From assembly GCA_963677245.1 (NCBI GenBank), contig OY781921.1, positions 2,108,001 through 2,172,000 of the forward strand: DNA of 64,000 bases, in the 5' to 3' direction. Made by a program: the position numbers and the translations under genes. Positions within the stretch are counted from its first letter, which is position 1. Every line of letters begins with the position of its first letter. This DNA is from Saccharicrinis sp963677245 (GTDB lineage: Bacteria; Bacteroidota; Bacteroidia; Bacteroidales; Marinilabiliaceae). Shown here one piece after another: positions 53,729-63,757 of this stretch. The notes under the pieces were generated by a model that saw nothing but the letters and a program-made list of their open reading frames with translations, was not told the DNA's origin and made no database searches.

Positions 53729-56700
53729 TTAGAAAGTAACAGATAAATTTAACGTTGGTCTGATAGAGTAGGGATAATCAGTTCCTCGCTGCATACTAAT
53801 ATTAGATAAGTAAAAAACATCCGAGATAGAGCCCGTAAGACTTACTTGCTCCACATTTAGCTTCTCTACCCATTTTTGAGGGAATTGGTAACTTAAATTA
53901 ATATTACTAAGGGCAAATGTTCTTTCTGTAAAAACAAATCTATCGTTAGGTATTGTATTGTCTTCACTACCTAAATCTTTAAATCCGGTTATATCACCAG
54001 GCTTTTGCCATCGGGTTGATAATACTCTTCTATCTGAATTGTATTTAACCCATGAATTTTCTACATCTAGTAAAGTATTATTTAATTTTTTAGCTCCAAG
54101 GCGAATGGTAAAGGCCATATCAAACATCAACCCTTTGTATCGTAATGAAGACCCCAAACGACCATTTATCTTTGGAAGATAACTCCCCACTCCTATCTTC
54201 CTGAAACTTCCCAAACTATTACCAATATCATAACTAATATCTCCTGTTTCCGGATCTTCATATAAAACCTGTCCGGTTAGTGGATCTACACCTGGAGACT
54301 TTAGAACATATAGCTCATCGATTGACTCACCTTCTCGATACATATAAATATTTCCACCACTATAGTTTTGGCCTTCGTATGTCTCCATTGCCTTTTTAAT
54401 AGCATCTGAAAGTTCTACTAAAATATTTTTATTGTGATATGCACCTGCAGTTACATACCAGGAGAACTGACTTTCGGTATTGCGTATAACATTAATACTT
54501 AGCTGAGCATCATAACCCACATTCTTTACTGTCCCAAAATTTTGAGTTAATTCTGTATAACCATTAGAATATGGTAAAGAAGCCTGACCAATTAAATTTT
54601 CAGTAGTTTTTTCATAGTAATTAAAGTTGAATCCTAACCTGTTATTAAAAGTACTGATATCAACACCAAAGTTATCTTGAACTGTATTTTGCCACTGCAA
54701 ATTAGGATTACCCATAGCCAAAACAGTAAGACCCGTAATATTTGTATATTGATTATCTGTATCGTAGGAGTAGGTAGTTAAAGCCTGATAAGCTGAAAAG
54801 TTCAACGAACCGGTTACACCATGAGAATATCGAAACTTTAATTGATTAATAAAATACAAGTTCTCCTTCACAACTTTCTCCTGACCTGCATCCCAAGCCA
54901 ATCCGTACGAATAAAATGGAGCAAAACGTTTTTCTGAACCAAAAGAAGAAGCTCCATCTAACCTAACAGAACCTTCTATAAAATATTTATTTGCATAATT
55001 GTAGTTTAAAGTACCTGTTAAACCAACGCTACGGGTTGTTGATTCATTAATAGTTGGATTATCTCCAACATAGGAAATCCCATTAGAAATATCATTAAGA
55101 TTTTCATTGGTAAATCCTTTTACTGAAATCCCCATAGTTTCGCTTGTTGATTCTAAAACCTGACCATTAATTCCAGCAAAAAGGGAATGGTTCCCAAAAG
55201 TTTTTCCATAATTTAAAGTTGACGAAATCTGGTAAGATTTTTCTAACCGAGTAGACTTTGTATAGCTCCCTCTGGAAAGTGGATCAATACCTGTTTGAAA
55301 ATTAATTGAGCTTAGAGGGGATGAAAAATAATCGCTTCCTCCTTTCAATAAGCTTAAACCTAGATTGGTATCCCACTTAAAATTTGGACTTAGATTAATA
55401 CTTAATGAAGTTTGGTTACGTATGTTGTTATAATCTGATTTTGAAAAACTCGCTAACTTGGCATCATACACTGGATTATATTGGGTTTGTTGTCCAAAAA
55501 ATTGATACGATAAAACCGGATCTCCATTCTCATCATATGGACGCCAATAAGGATTCATATCATAATATTTAGAAAAACTACCATATGGGCTATTTGTACC
55601 CTTATTAAATCCTAAATCCAATTGGTTCGAAAACTTTATATTCTTAAATAAATATTGAAGATTTAACCCAGCATTAAAGTTATTACGATTTGATCCCTTC
55701 ATTGCTCCGGTAATATTATTATACGAGATATTTGCTGCATATCGAAACTGCTCATCTCCGCCTCCTATACTCAAACGGTGATACTGACCGGCACCAATAC
55801 GAGTTGGAATTTTTAACCAATTCGTATTAACACCTTCTTGAACAGCTTTATTATTTATATTATATAATTCATTCAAATATATTTGCTCATCAATATCTTC
55901 TCCTGTATACAATCCTGCAATTTTTTCCAGTTCCAATTTCTGTTTAGAATTCATTAAATCATACGATGATAAATCGGGGATTTCCATATTAAGTCCGGCA
56001 GTATAAGTAACTCTAAGTTTACCAAGTGGAGGATGCGAAGAAGTAATAACGACAACACCATTAGCTCCACGAGATCCATAAATTGATGTTGCACTGGCAT
56101 CTTTTAAGATAACTACTGACTCAACATCGTTTTGATTCATATCTAAAACTCTCTCAACACTTATTTCGAATCCATCTAAAATAAAAAGAGGAGTATTTAA
56201 CTGACCTTTTGATTGCAATTGAAGGTTGCTTACGTCAGCTATTGATGAGGCTCCTCTGATTTGAATATCCAGCGTGGTATTATTAGGGTCTGACCCAAAA
56301 CTATTTTGCTCCTGCACATCCAAAGAAGGATCAATATTAGCAATTGTTCTTAATAAATTTCGATTACCGTTAGATCGTATTTGCTTCTTTGTTATAATTG
56401 TTGCAGCTCCTGTAAAACTTGTTTTGGGGCGGTCGAAAATACCTGTTACAATTACTTCGTCAAGATCATTAATTTCTGATTCCAGAATTATATTATACTT
56501 TTCCTGCTTATGATCAATGGATATTCTCTTATCCTTAAAACCGATAAAAGAAACAACCATTTCCAACTCATCTCCCTGCAGTTGAATATTAAAACGACCA
56601 TTATAATCTGTTACAGTATAAACTGCATCTCCATTACCAGAAAACACTCCTACTGTTGCCCCAACAAGTGTTTCGCCATCCTGGTCACGAACTACGCCTT

Positions 56701-57079
56701 CAATATTATGAACACGTACTTTTTTAATTTGCTGAGGAATAGATCTCTTCTCCTCACGACTAATAACTACAATATTATCTTTAACCTGATAAGTATAGCC
56801 ATTAGGCTCTAGGGCCTGTTTTAAAATTTCTTCCCAGGAACTCTCACTAAAATCAACCTTCACCTCTGGCAAATCCTTGATTACATCTGAATTATACAAG
56901 AAGTTCAAACTAGTTTTTTCCTTCACATAATTTATTACCGTTTCTAGTGAGACTGTTTTTGCATTTGAATTACCCACCTGACTATGCACTGGTTGAGCGG
57001 CAAAAACCCCGACTCCTAACCACAGAAAAAAACAATAGAGCAAGGTTCTTTTCCATTTTTTTTGGCATAAGTTTCCCAT
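53729..57079 (-). CDS. SusC/RagA TonB-dependent transporter with STN signalling domain
   Basis: The 1116-residue outer-membrane transporter has a signal peptide, an STN domain (about 40-110) with TSLNFLYNSDVI and EPNGYTYQVKDNIVVIS, a carboxypeptidase-regulatory-like domain (about 127-200) with GVVRDQDGETLVGATVG, a plug (about 205-330) with SASLATSIYGSRGANGVVV-like features (here SATSIYGSRGANGVVVITS), and a 22-strand barrel ending SIRPTLNLSVTF. The STN domain normally contacts a FecR-type anti-sigma factor, and one lies just upstream. Thus substrate binding should switch on the adjacent ECF sigma factor. Confidence 0.93.
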   Translation of the reverse strand: MGNLCQKKWKRTLLYCFFLWLGVGVFAAQPVHSQVGNSNAKTVSLETVINYVKEKTSLNFLYNSDVIKDLPEVKVDFSESSWEEILKQALEPNGYTYQVKDNIVVISREEKRSIPQQIKKVRVHNIEGVVRDQDGETLVGATVGVFSGNGDAVYTVTDYNGRFNIQLQGDELEMVVSFIGFKDKRISIDHKQEKYNIILESEINDLDEVIVTGIFDRPKTSFTGAATIITKKQIRSNGNRNLLRTIANIDPSLDVQEQNSFGSDPNNTTLDIQIRGASSIADVSNLQLQSKGQLNTPLFILDGFEISVERVLDMNQNDVESVVILKDASATSIYGSRGANGVVVITSSHPPLGKLRVTYTAGLNMEIPDLSSYDLMNSKQKLELEKIAGLYTGEDIDEQIYLNELYNINNKAVQEGVNTNWLKIPTRIGAGQYHRLSIGGGDEQFRYAANISYNNITGAMKGSNRNNFNAGLNLQYLFKNIKFSNQLDLGFNKGTNSPYGSFSKYYDMNPYWRPYDENGDPVLSYQFFGQQTQYNPVYDAKLASFSKSDYNNIRNQTSLSINLSPNFKWDTNLGLSLLKGGSDYFSSPLSSINFQTGIDPLSRGSYTKSTRLEKSYQISSTLNYGKTFGNHSLFAGINGQVLESTSETMGISVKGFTNENLNDISNGISYVGDNPTINESTTRSVGLTGTLNYNYANKYFIEGSVRLDGASSFGSEKRFAPFYSYGLAWDAGQEKVVKENLYFINQLKFRYSHGVTGSLNFSAYQALTTYSYDTDNQYTNITGLTVLAMGNPNLQWQNTVQDNFGVDISTFNNRLGFNFNYYEKTTENLIGQASLPYSNGYTELTQNFGTVKNVGYDAQLSINVIRNTESQFSWYVTAGAYHNKNILVELSDAIKKAMETYEGQNYSGGNIYMYREGESIDELYVLKSPGVDPLTGQVLYEDPETGDISYDIGNSLGSFRKIGVGSYLPKINGRLGSSLRYKGLMFDMAFTIRLGAKKLNNTLLDVENSWVKYNSDRRVLSTRWQKPGDITGFKDLGSEDNTIPNDRFVFTERTFALSNINLSYQFPQKWVEKLNVEQVSLTGSISDVFYLSNISMQRGTDYPYSIRPTLNLSVTF

Positions 57080-57135
57080 AAAAATAATTGTTTATTATTT
57101 AACATTTTAGATTAAGATATATCGTTTTTAGTATG

Positions 57136-58320
57136 CTATTTCTGATACAAACGAATCGTTTTACCTTCTACCGAATACTCCAGTTCCCGGGTTAATACCA
57201 AAGCTTCAAGGAAAACATTGATTGACTCATATCTTCTAATATCTCCAGAAAATCGAACGTCTTTTATTTTTGGCGTTTCAAACACAATTTCAACATTGTA
57301 CCAACGCTCCATTGTATTCATAATATCACTTAAAGTTCTATTATGAAAAACAAACTTTCCATCTTTCCATCCCACATATTCTTCTATATTTACAGTTCTT
57401 TTTTCCCACTTTCCACCTTCAATTTTCACCTGCTCCCCTGGTTTTAAATACATCATCTTTTCCGCATTATCACTAAAGGCAATTTTACCGTGCGCCAAGG
57501 TTACAAAAGCTTTTTCTTCAGGGTATGAAGTAATCCCAAACCCAGTTCCTAATACCTTAACATCACCCTTGCTTGTATGCACTATAAATGGATGGTTTTT
57601 ATCTTCTGCTACTTCAAAATAAGCTTCTCCACTAACTGTAACCTCCCTGTTTTTACCTATAAATTTAACCGGATGTTTTAATCGAGAATCTGCATTTAAC
57701 CAAACTTTTGTTCCATCGCTTAAAGTCATATTAGCTTCTCCTCCCATTGGAACAACCAATGTATTTTCAACCAAAGAATCTGAACTAACGTTCCCCACGT
57801 AAGAGAATGACCCTTTTTTATAATTTACACTTACATTTTCTTGTTTATATGTAAAATCTTCTGATGAAGCAGAAATTTTCTTACCGTTAGGAAGAATTAA
57901 CGTTGCTTTTGAAATTCCATGATTAATTGTTGGAGAAATAACTTTATCTGTACTCCATTTTAAGTATAAAAACAATCCAAAAATTACAGCTACCGTTGCT
58001 GCTGCACTATATAACCAATAATGTTTTTTAATATTTCGTTTTTCCAATTTTGGATATGATTCTTCAATGGCATTTAGAAACTTTAGATAACCTTGCTTAG
58101 CTGAGAATTCCTGATATTTGGAAATATGATTAAAAAAAGCACCTTTCTTCAGTACATAATTATATACCTTATCTGATGATCTTTCTTCATCTCTTTCTTC
58201 TATTACCTGACTATCTTCATTAAGTGATCTGATAATAGATTCACTTAAATCTTTTGATTCTGTATGAAGCTTGTCAATATACTCTTGTTTATCTTTCATC
58301 CTTCTAAATTTAATTGCCAT
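57136..58320 (-). CDS. FecR-type anti-sigma factor
   Basis: The 394-residue inner-membrane protein has a cytosolic N-terminus (about 1-95) that would bind the ECF sigma factor, one membrane helix (about 104-122, YSAAATVAVIFGLFLYL) and a periplasmic FecR domain with VPMGGEANMTLSDGTKVWLNADSRLKHP and GEAYFEVAEDKNHPFIVHTSKGDVKVLGT, followed by a DUF4974-type end. ATG 58320 is used; ATG 58299 is also possible. It reads the state of SusC through the STN domain and controls the sigma factor 358 bp upstream. Confidence 0.92.
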   Translation of the reverse strand: MAIKFRRMKDKQEYIDKLHTESKDLSESIIRSLNEDSQVIEERDEERSSDKVYNYVLKKGAFFNHISKYQEFSAKQGYLKFLNAIEESYPKLEKRNIKKHYWLYSAAATVAVIFGLFLYLKWSTDKVISPTINHGISKATLILPNGKKISASSEDFTYKQENVSVNYKKGSFSYVGNVSSDSLVENTLVVPMGGEANMTLSDGTKVWLNADSRLKHPVKFIGKNREVTVSGEAYFEVAEDKNHPFIVHTSKGDVKVLGTGFGITSYPEEKAFVTLAHGKIAFSDNAEKMMYLKPGEQVKIEGGKWEKRTVNIEEYVGWKDGKFVFHNRTLSDIMNTMERWYNVEIVFETPKIKDVRFSGDIRRYESINVFLEALVLTRELEYSVEGKTIRLYQK

Positions 58321-58685
58321 ATGCAACTCACCACATTAGTCAATCTCTTGTAAAAACAACTTAACCACGATTCGTTTTATCTTTAGCAAATTAAAAAAAC
58401 AGTAATTAAACCGACCCTTACACATATCTGAATCCAATTCAAAAAGTATTCTTATGCACTGAACAATACGTTTTAATTCCTTGCTTTTATATTAAAACAC
58501 CTAAGAATTACAAAAGGGTGTCATGGAGATTAAAAAAAATTAATATACCCCTGTTTTTTTCAATCAAATATCTCTCCATACACAATTCCGCATCCTTACC
58601 CCCCTAAACGAAATATAGCTGTAGGATTAAAAAAATAGTTAAAAACCTCATTTGGCTTAGCAAACAAATATCTTATTGTTTTTAA
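58321..58685. other. Intergenic region between sigma factor and FecR genes
   Basis: No open frame is supported. ACACC (58497-58501) and GGTGT (58517-58521) form a small inverted repeat with a 15-nt gap. The long gap suggests that fecR-susCD has its own promoter, possibly recognised by the ECF sigma factor itself. Confidence 0.4.
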
Positions 58686-59270
58686 CTAATGATTTTGAAA
58701 TAAATTAATGGAGAAAAACAATACCACAATAAATAGTTCAGAAACATTCATTTGCTCACTTAACTTCTGAAATGCCCTTTTTTTATGCGATTTTACGGTA
58801 TTGATGCTTAAATTTAATTCTTCAGCCACCTCGTTCCATCCATACCCTTTTAACCTAAGCAATAATATTTCTTTTTGTTGGGTAGGTAATTGGTTAATAT
58901 TCCGATAGAGTAACCTAACGACCTCTTCTTTTAAGGTTTCATTATACACGTCTTCATTTTCAAACGAAGATTTATCTTCAATCTTATCCAGCTTATCACT
59001 TTGTAGTTTTACATTTCTGATATGATTTAAAGATCTGTTGTAGCAACTTCGATATAGAAAATACGTTAGATTTTTTTCGTCAGTAAACTGTTGTGTAGAT
59101 TTCCAGAGACCAATAAAAACTTCCTGCACGATATCTTGTGTTATTTCATGGTCGTTAATAAACCTATTGACATACGCACATAAAGATGAATAATAATTAT
59201 CAAACAGAATTTGCCAGGAATTCGCATTCTTATTATTTACAGCATCTAAAATGAGTTTACTATTATTCAT
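58686..59270 (-). CDS. ECF-type RNA polymerase sigma factor
   Basis: The 194-residue sigma factor has region 2 (QDIVQEVFIGLWKSTQQF, then YFLYRSCYNRSLNHIRN) and region 4 (QLPTQQKEILLLRLKGYGWNEVAEELNLSINTVKSHKKRAFQKL). It ends in a short hydrophobic tail, common in Bacteroidota FecI-like factors. Its control by the neighbouring FecR protein is inferred from gene order. A promoter of the ordinary type (minus strand, CAAAATTA on plus at 59296-59303) lies upstream, so the factor is probably made constitutively and held inactive. Confidence 0.92.
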   Translation of the reverse strand: MNNSKLILDAVNNKNANSWQILFDNYYSSLCAYVNRFINDHEITQDIVQEVFIGLWKSTQQFTDEKNLTYFLYRSCYNRSLNHIRNVKLQSDKLDKIEDKSSFENEDVYNETLKEEVVRLLYRNINQLPTQQKEILLLRLKGYGWNEVAEELNLSINTVKSHKKRAFQKLSEQMNVSELFIVVLFFSINLFQNH

Positions 59271-59295
59271 CTGGTGGTCTCTTTCCTGTATGCGA

Positions 59296-59324
59296 CAAAA
59301 TTATAAAATATTTTCATTATCAAA
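59296..59324 (-). promoter_or_regulatory. Promoter candidate of the ECF sigma gene
   Basis: On the minus strand TTTG (59324-59321), a 17-nt gap and TAATTTTG (59303-59296) match both boxes, though the gap is two nt shorter than usual. Confidence 0.5.
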
Positions 59325-59328
59325 TTAA

Positions 59329-59597
59329 ATTACAGGGTATCATTAAAAAAACTCTTTTTTTGCCCCCAAAAACAACATTTTTTTCACATAGACAACCTTA
59401 TATTTTTACTTTTTTAGTGTAAACCTTATAACGCACCTCTCTTATATAATGTTCTTATATTAATAACAACGAATAAGTAATTTAAAAATATTTGAGCTTC
59501 GCAAATAAATTTTAACATCCTCATGATATTTATTAGCTAGAAAAGGACTCTTTCTTCTAAACTACCAATATATCATCCCTAATAAAACAATTCACAC
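59329..59597. other. Rest of the sigma factor / pectate lyase intergenic region
   Basis: The stretch is AT-rich; I see no further hairpin or open frame beyond the two promoter regions annotated separately. Confidence 0.4.
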
Positions 59598-59628
59598 ACC
59601 TTTGATTTTACGAATCAAGGTAATTTTG
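59598..59628 (+). promoter_or_regulatory. Pectate lyase promoter overlapped by an inverted repeat
   Basis: TAATTTTG (59621-59628) is a perfect -7 box, with TTTG at 59601-59604 (16-nt gap). ACCTTTGATT (59598-59607) and AATCAAGGT (59613-59621) form an inverted repeat with one bulged T that covers the region between the two boxes. A repressor or activator could bind there. Transcription would start near 59634. Confidence 0.5.
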
Positions 59629-59675
59629 TTTCCGTTCTCCTCATCCAGCGGAGATAAAACCTTAATATCATAAAT

Positions 59676-61961
59676 ATGAAGAAAATCACACTCCTGTTAC
59701 TGGGCTTATCTTTACTTAGCTCATGTCTTATGGCACAGGTTTCAATCATTCGTGAAGGCGGCTGGTTAGAAACGGCTTTTATTGAATGGACCTCCGAGGA
59801 AAATCCTGATAGCTATAATGTGTATTATACTGGCGAAGGAATTGCACAACAAAAAATAGACGCACAACTTATACGCGATTACGGAACATATTATAGAGCT
59901 GATATTCCCGGATTAAAAGCTGGTAGTTATACCCTAACGATTACCCCGGTAATTGAGAATGAAGAAGGGCTAAGTGCAACTTCAAGGTCGATAAGCGTTT
60001 TAGCACACGACAGAAGTGGATTTGCTTTTTCCAACGGACGAATTCCCGGAGCATATAAGTCAGATGGTACACCTAAAGACAATGCTGTCATATTATACAT
60101 CTCCGAAAATTCCAAAAACACCATATCCTTGGATGTTACCGGAGCCAATGAAAATCCATGCGTGGGATTGGAAATGATTTTAGAAGGATTTAAAAAAGGG
60201 AATGATAACAGACCTTTAATTGTAAGATTAATTGGTCAAATTACCGACTTAGCATATATGGACAAAGGTGATATTGTGGTGGAAAACAAAAACAATGCTT
60301 CGAGCTACATTACAATAGAAGGAATTGGTGAAGATGCCGTTGCCGATGGTTGGGGTATTCGGGTGAAAAATGCCAGCAATATCGAAATCAGAAATCTGGG
60401 CACCATGAATTGTGACAGTAATGAAGGTGACAATATTGGTCTGCAACAAAATAATGACTACATATGGGTTCATCACTGCGACTTCTTTTATGGCGGAGCC
60501 GGGGGCGATGCAGATCAGGCCAAAGGTGATGGTGCGCTGGATTGTAAAAAATCAACCTATGTAACTTTCTCTTATAATCACTTTTGGGATTCGGGTAAAT
60601 GTAATTTACTAGGATTAAGTGAAGGTACAACCGAAGGCTATTACATTACTTACCACCATAACTGGTACGACCATTCGGACTCAAGACACCCACGGGTTCG
60701 TTTTTACTCAGCACATGTATATAACAATTATTACGATGGTAATTCTAAGTATGGCGTGGGCTCTACTGAAGGTTCTTCTGTTTTTGTGGAAGCCAATTAT
60801 TTCCGCCACTGTAAATATCCCATGTTGATCTCTATGCAAGGCTCCGATGTGTATGACGAAAGCACTTCATCTAACGATTACTCCGATATGCCTACCTTTT
60901 CCAAAGAAGATGGTGGAATTATTAAAGCCTATAATAATTATATAAGCGATGCAAGGCGTTTAGTTGTTTATGGAGATGAAAACTATACTAATTCATCCGT
61001 CGATTTTGATGCATACCTTGTTTCATCCAGAAACGAAACCGTGCCATCTACTGTTGCATCTAACTATGGAGGCAATTCCTATAACAATTTTGACACAAAT
61101 ACATCGCTGATGTATAGCTATAGTCCGGATTCTCCTGAAGAAGCAAAAGAGAATGTAATGGCCTATGCTGGCAGAATGAATGGCGGTGATTTTTCATGGT
61201 CTTTTTCTGATTCGGATGATACATCTTATGCCGTTGATGGTGATTTAAAGAATGCACTGACATCTTATGAAACCAGTCTGCTCACCATACAGGAAGATGC
61301 GGAACCTGATAATAGCAATGGATCGGGCGGTGAAACCGGAGGAGAAACAGGTGGTGAAACCGGAAATGAAATTGAAGGAGATATCGTTCATAATTTTACT
61401 GCATCCGGATTAAGCAGCTCTTATTTTAATATCACCGGTAACTTATCCGACTCCAAAGGAACCGTTACTTACGGAGACTTAAATCTATCGCAATGTTTAA
61501 AAATTGAATCCAGCACCAATATTGCATTCACAACAACGGAAGAAGCCTCCATTACTTTAGTGTTTAATGAAACTTACTCCGGCAGAATAAAAATTGATGG
61601 TAATAATTACACGGCTAGTTCCGGTATTGTTACAACTACACTGGTAGCCGGAGAACACACTATTACTAAATCGGATGTAGCCAACCTTTATTTAATCAGC
61701 CTGGCTTTTTCTACTACAGATATTTCATTAGCAGAACATCATTCAATTAAACTCTATCCTAATCCAGTCAAAGACCTTCTGCATATTAAATCTGAGCTTC
61801 AGATTGAGAGTATTGATATTTATTCCATAAATGGTAAGCTTAGCCTAAAGGCACCACTTCAAGGGCAAACTATTAATGTAAGCAAATTACAACAAGGGTT
61901 ATATATTGTAAAAATATTGACAAGACAGGCAGTATACCAACAAGCTTTTTTAAAGCAGTAA
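59676..61961 (+). CDS. T9SS-secreted pectate lyase, PL1 family
   Basis: The 761-residue enzyme has a signal peptide (ending LMAQ), a fibronectin-III-like N-terminal domain (about 22-105), a PL1 beta-helix (about 110-500), a GGET-repeat linker (about 547-565), a beta domain (about 570-690) and a type A T9SS tail (LYPNPVKDLLHIKS to QGLYIVKI). Catalytic and calcium-binding features are DADQAKGDGALDCKKST and HSDSRHPRVRF, where the Arg after HP is the general base of PL1. It cleaves polygalacturonate by beta-elimination. It is the first plus-strand gene past the SusCD regulators, but a direct link to that locus is not shown. Confidence 0.92.
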   Translation: MKKITLLLLGLSLLSSCLMAQVSIIREGGWLETAFIEWTSEENPDSYNVYYTGEGIAQQKIDAQLIRDYGTYYRADIPGLKAGSYTLTITPVIENEEGLSATSRSISVLAHDRSGFAFSNGRIPGAYKSDGTPKDNAVILYISENSKNTISLDVTGANENPCVGLEMILEGFKKGNDNRPLIVRLIGQITDLAYMDKGDIVVENKNNASSYITIEGIGEDAVADGWGIRVKNASNIEIRNLGTMNCDSNEGDNIGLQQNNDYIWVHHCDFFYGGAGGDADQAKGDGALDCKKSTYVTFSYNHFWDSGKCNLLGLSEGTTEGYYITYHHNWYDHSDSRHPRVRFYSAHVYNNYYDGNSKYGVGSTEGSSVFVEANYFRHCKYPMLISMQGSDVYDESTSSNDYSDMPTFSKEDGGIIKAYNNYISDARRLVVYGDENYTNSSVDFDAYLVSSRNETVPSTVASNYGGNSYNNFDTNTSLMYSYSPDSPEEAKENVMAYAGRMNGGDFSWSFSDSDDTSYAVDGDLKNALTSYETSLLTIQEDAEPDNSNGSGGETGGETGGETGNEIEGDIVHNFTASGLSSSYFNITGNLSDSKGTVTYGDLNLSQCLKIESSTNIAFTTTEEASITLVFNETYSGRIKIDGNNYTASSGIVTTTLVAGEHTITKSDVANLYLISLAFSTTDISLAEHHSIKLYPNPVKDLLHIKSELQIESIDIYSINGKLSLKAPLQGQTINVSKLQQGLYIVKILTRQAVYQQAFLKQ

Positions 61962-61993
61962 TAATTAATTAAAGACATCAGTAATCTCGAGCC

Positions 61994-62023
61994 CCGACTA
62001 TTTATCTCTATATAAATAGTCGG
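61994..62023. terminator. Perfect 12-bp hairpin after the pectate lyase gene
   Basis: CCGACTATTTAT (61994-62005) pairs with ATAAATAGTCGG (62012-62023) around a 6-nt loop, 32 bp past the stop. There is no T-run, so it may be a palindromic regulatory or mRNA-stabilising element rather than a classical terminator. Confidence 0.5.
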
Positions 62024-62188
62024 AGTTCGATTGCCCTACAACAAAAAGTCCCCAAAGCCCTATTATTAGCCCCTAGGCAGATACATCCCTACCTTCAGTT
62101 AGATATATTTCTCCATCGGCTCGAGAACAGCTTCCTTCATTAAAAGATTTTATTCCCTTGATAAAATCTGCTTTTCACTTACATTCAA

Positions 62189-62208
62189 CTACCCCTATTT
62201 TTAGGTAG
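62189..62208. promoter_or_regulatory. Inverted repeat, candidate operator
   Basis: CTACC and GGTAG are perfect 5-bp arms around CCTATTTTTA. The same pattern recurs at 62256-62273 and 63911-63930, which suggests a shared regulator of the dihaem gene and of a gene beyond the window. Confidence 0.45.
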
Positions 62209-62335
62209 TCAATAAGGTAATCTTATCCATCATTTTCTCTCCACCCGAATAAAATTACCCACTTTTAGGGATTTAAGACTTATTTGTCTTTTTCTACTTT
62301 TAGCGAATTCATTTTTTGAACTACAAAAAGCACAA

Positions 62336-63715
62336 ATGACAAAAATAAGCATTCAGATTTTTACACTGTTTTTGATGATCGTGATATTAGGATCATGTCA
62401 ATCAGATAATGTTAAACCAACCCGGCAGCTGCAAGGCGAACTGGCTGGTGGAGAAACAACTGTATTCATAAGTAACAGCCAAGCCTTTGGCACACCTGCT
62501 CCTAACCTAAGCGAAGCTAATCTCGAAAAGCATTTAGAAGGCGACCAGGCTTTTGAAGCCATATTTGTATCCAGTCCGGCACCAAAGCAAGGAGGTTTAG
62601 GACCAGTTTTCAACAATACTTCGTGTATTGCATGTCACCCATCCGATGGCAGAGCCTCAGTTCCTGCTAATGTAAATTCCCTAAGCGGATTCTTTTTCAG
62701 AATAAGCATTCCTGGTGAAGGAGCAAACGGCGGCCCTAACCCAGTTCCGGGATTTGGAACCCAAATGCAACACCAGGCTTTGTTTGGTTATCAACCTGAA
62801 GCCCTGATGACACGCGAATACGAATATTTTACTGAGATTTTAAGTGATGGCACTGAGATTGAATTACAGAAGCCCATTTATGGTATAAAAGATCCCTACA
62901 TCGCTCTCCCTGCTGATGTACAAATATCTCCACGAATTGGTATGCCTGTTTTTGGTTTAGGTCTATTACAAGCCATCAAAGAAGACGATATTCTGGCGCA
63001 TGCCGATGAAAACGACAGTGATGGTGATGGTATATCGGGTAAGCCCAATTATGTGTGGGATGCCGTTTCCCAAAGTGTTCAGCTTGGCAGATTTGGTTGG
63101 AAAGCAGGCACTTCTAACATTCTGGCTCAGGCCGCCGGAGCATACAGCGATGATATGGGACTCACCACTCCCATTCACCCTGTTGAAGCTTCATACGGGC
63201 AAAGCAATGGCGATCCTGATGCTATATCACCTGAAGTGAGCCAGGAAGAGCTGGATGCTGTTACCTTTTATTGCTTAACGCTTGGTGTACCTGCTGCCAG
63301 AAATATAAACGATCAGGATGTGGTGCAAGGACGAAAAATATTTGATCAATTGGCCTGCAATCAATGCCATACCCCATCATACACCACTGGCTTGGTTGAG
63401 GGTCTTCCTGAAATATCAGAACAAACTATTTATCCCTATACCGATATGCTTTTGCACGATATGGGAGAAGGACTAGCCGATAACAGAAACGAATTTAAAG
63501 CTAATGGGCAAGAGTGGAAAACACGTCCCCTTTGGGGAATTGGCTTAACCAATGTAACCAGTGGACACACCACTTTTTTACACGATGGTAGAGCCAGAAA
63601 TATTACTGAAGCGATACTATGGCATGGAGGTGAAGCACAGGCTTCTACAGATGGCTTTAAAGCTTTAAATACAACAGATAGAGAAAAGCTATTACAATTT
63701 TTGAATTCGCTTTAG
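62336..63715 (+). CDS. Dihaem c-type oxidoreductase lipoprotein (DHOR/DUF1111 type)
   Basis: The 459-residue lipoprotein (lipobox VILGSC, Cys about 21) carries two haem-c sites, CIACH at about 97-101 and CNQCH at about 341-345. The pattern NNTSCIACHPSDGRASVP, GRFGWKAGTSNILAQAAGAY and ending WHGGEAQAS fits the dihaem thiol oxidoreductase/peroxidase-like family. It should sit in the envelope and pass electrons to or from an unknown partner. Relatives often adjoin imelysin-like iron-uptake genes; none is visible before the window ends. ATG 62336 starts the signal peptide. Confidence 0.87.
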   Translation: MTKISIQIFTLFLMIVILGSCQSDNVKPTRQLQGELAGGETTVFISNSQAFGTPAPNLSEANLEKHLEGDQAFEAIFVSSPAPKQGGLGPVFNNTSCIACHPSDGRASVPANVNSLSGFFFRISIPGEGANGGPNPVPGFGTQMQHQALFGYQPEALMTREYEYFTEILSDGTEIELQKPIYGIKDPYIALPADVQISPRIGMPVFGLGLLQAIKEDDILAHADENDSDGDGISGKPNYVWDAVSQSVQLGRFGWKAGTSNILAQAAGAYSDDMGLTTPIHPVEASYGQSNGDPDAISPEVSQEELDAVTFYCLTLGVPAARNINDQDVVQGRKIFDQLACNQCHTPSYTTGLVEGLPEISEQTIYPYTDMLLHDMGEGLADNRNEFKANGQEWKTRPLWGIGLTNVTSGHTTFLHDGRARNITEAILWHGGEAQASTDGFKALNTTDREKLLQFLNSL

Positions 63716-63757
63716 CAGAATCACATTATTGCCTTCTAAAGAAAAATAATAATCCTC

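Larger units (their letters stand above)
61962..62335. other. Intergenic region with inverted repeats before the dihaem gene
   Basis: Besides the 61994-62023 hairpin, it holds CTACCCCTATTTTTAGGTAG (62189-62208) and TTACCCACTTTTAGGGAT (62256-62273), two versions of one inverted motif. No open frame is seen. Confidence 0.5.
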
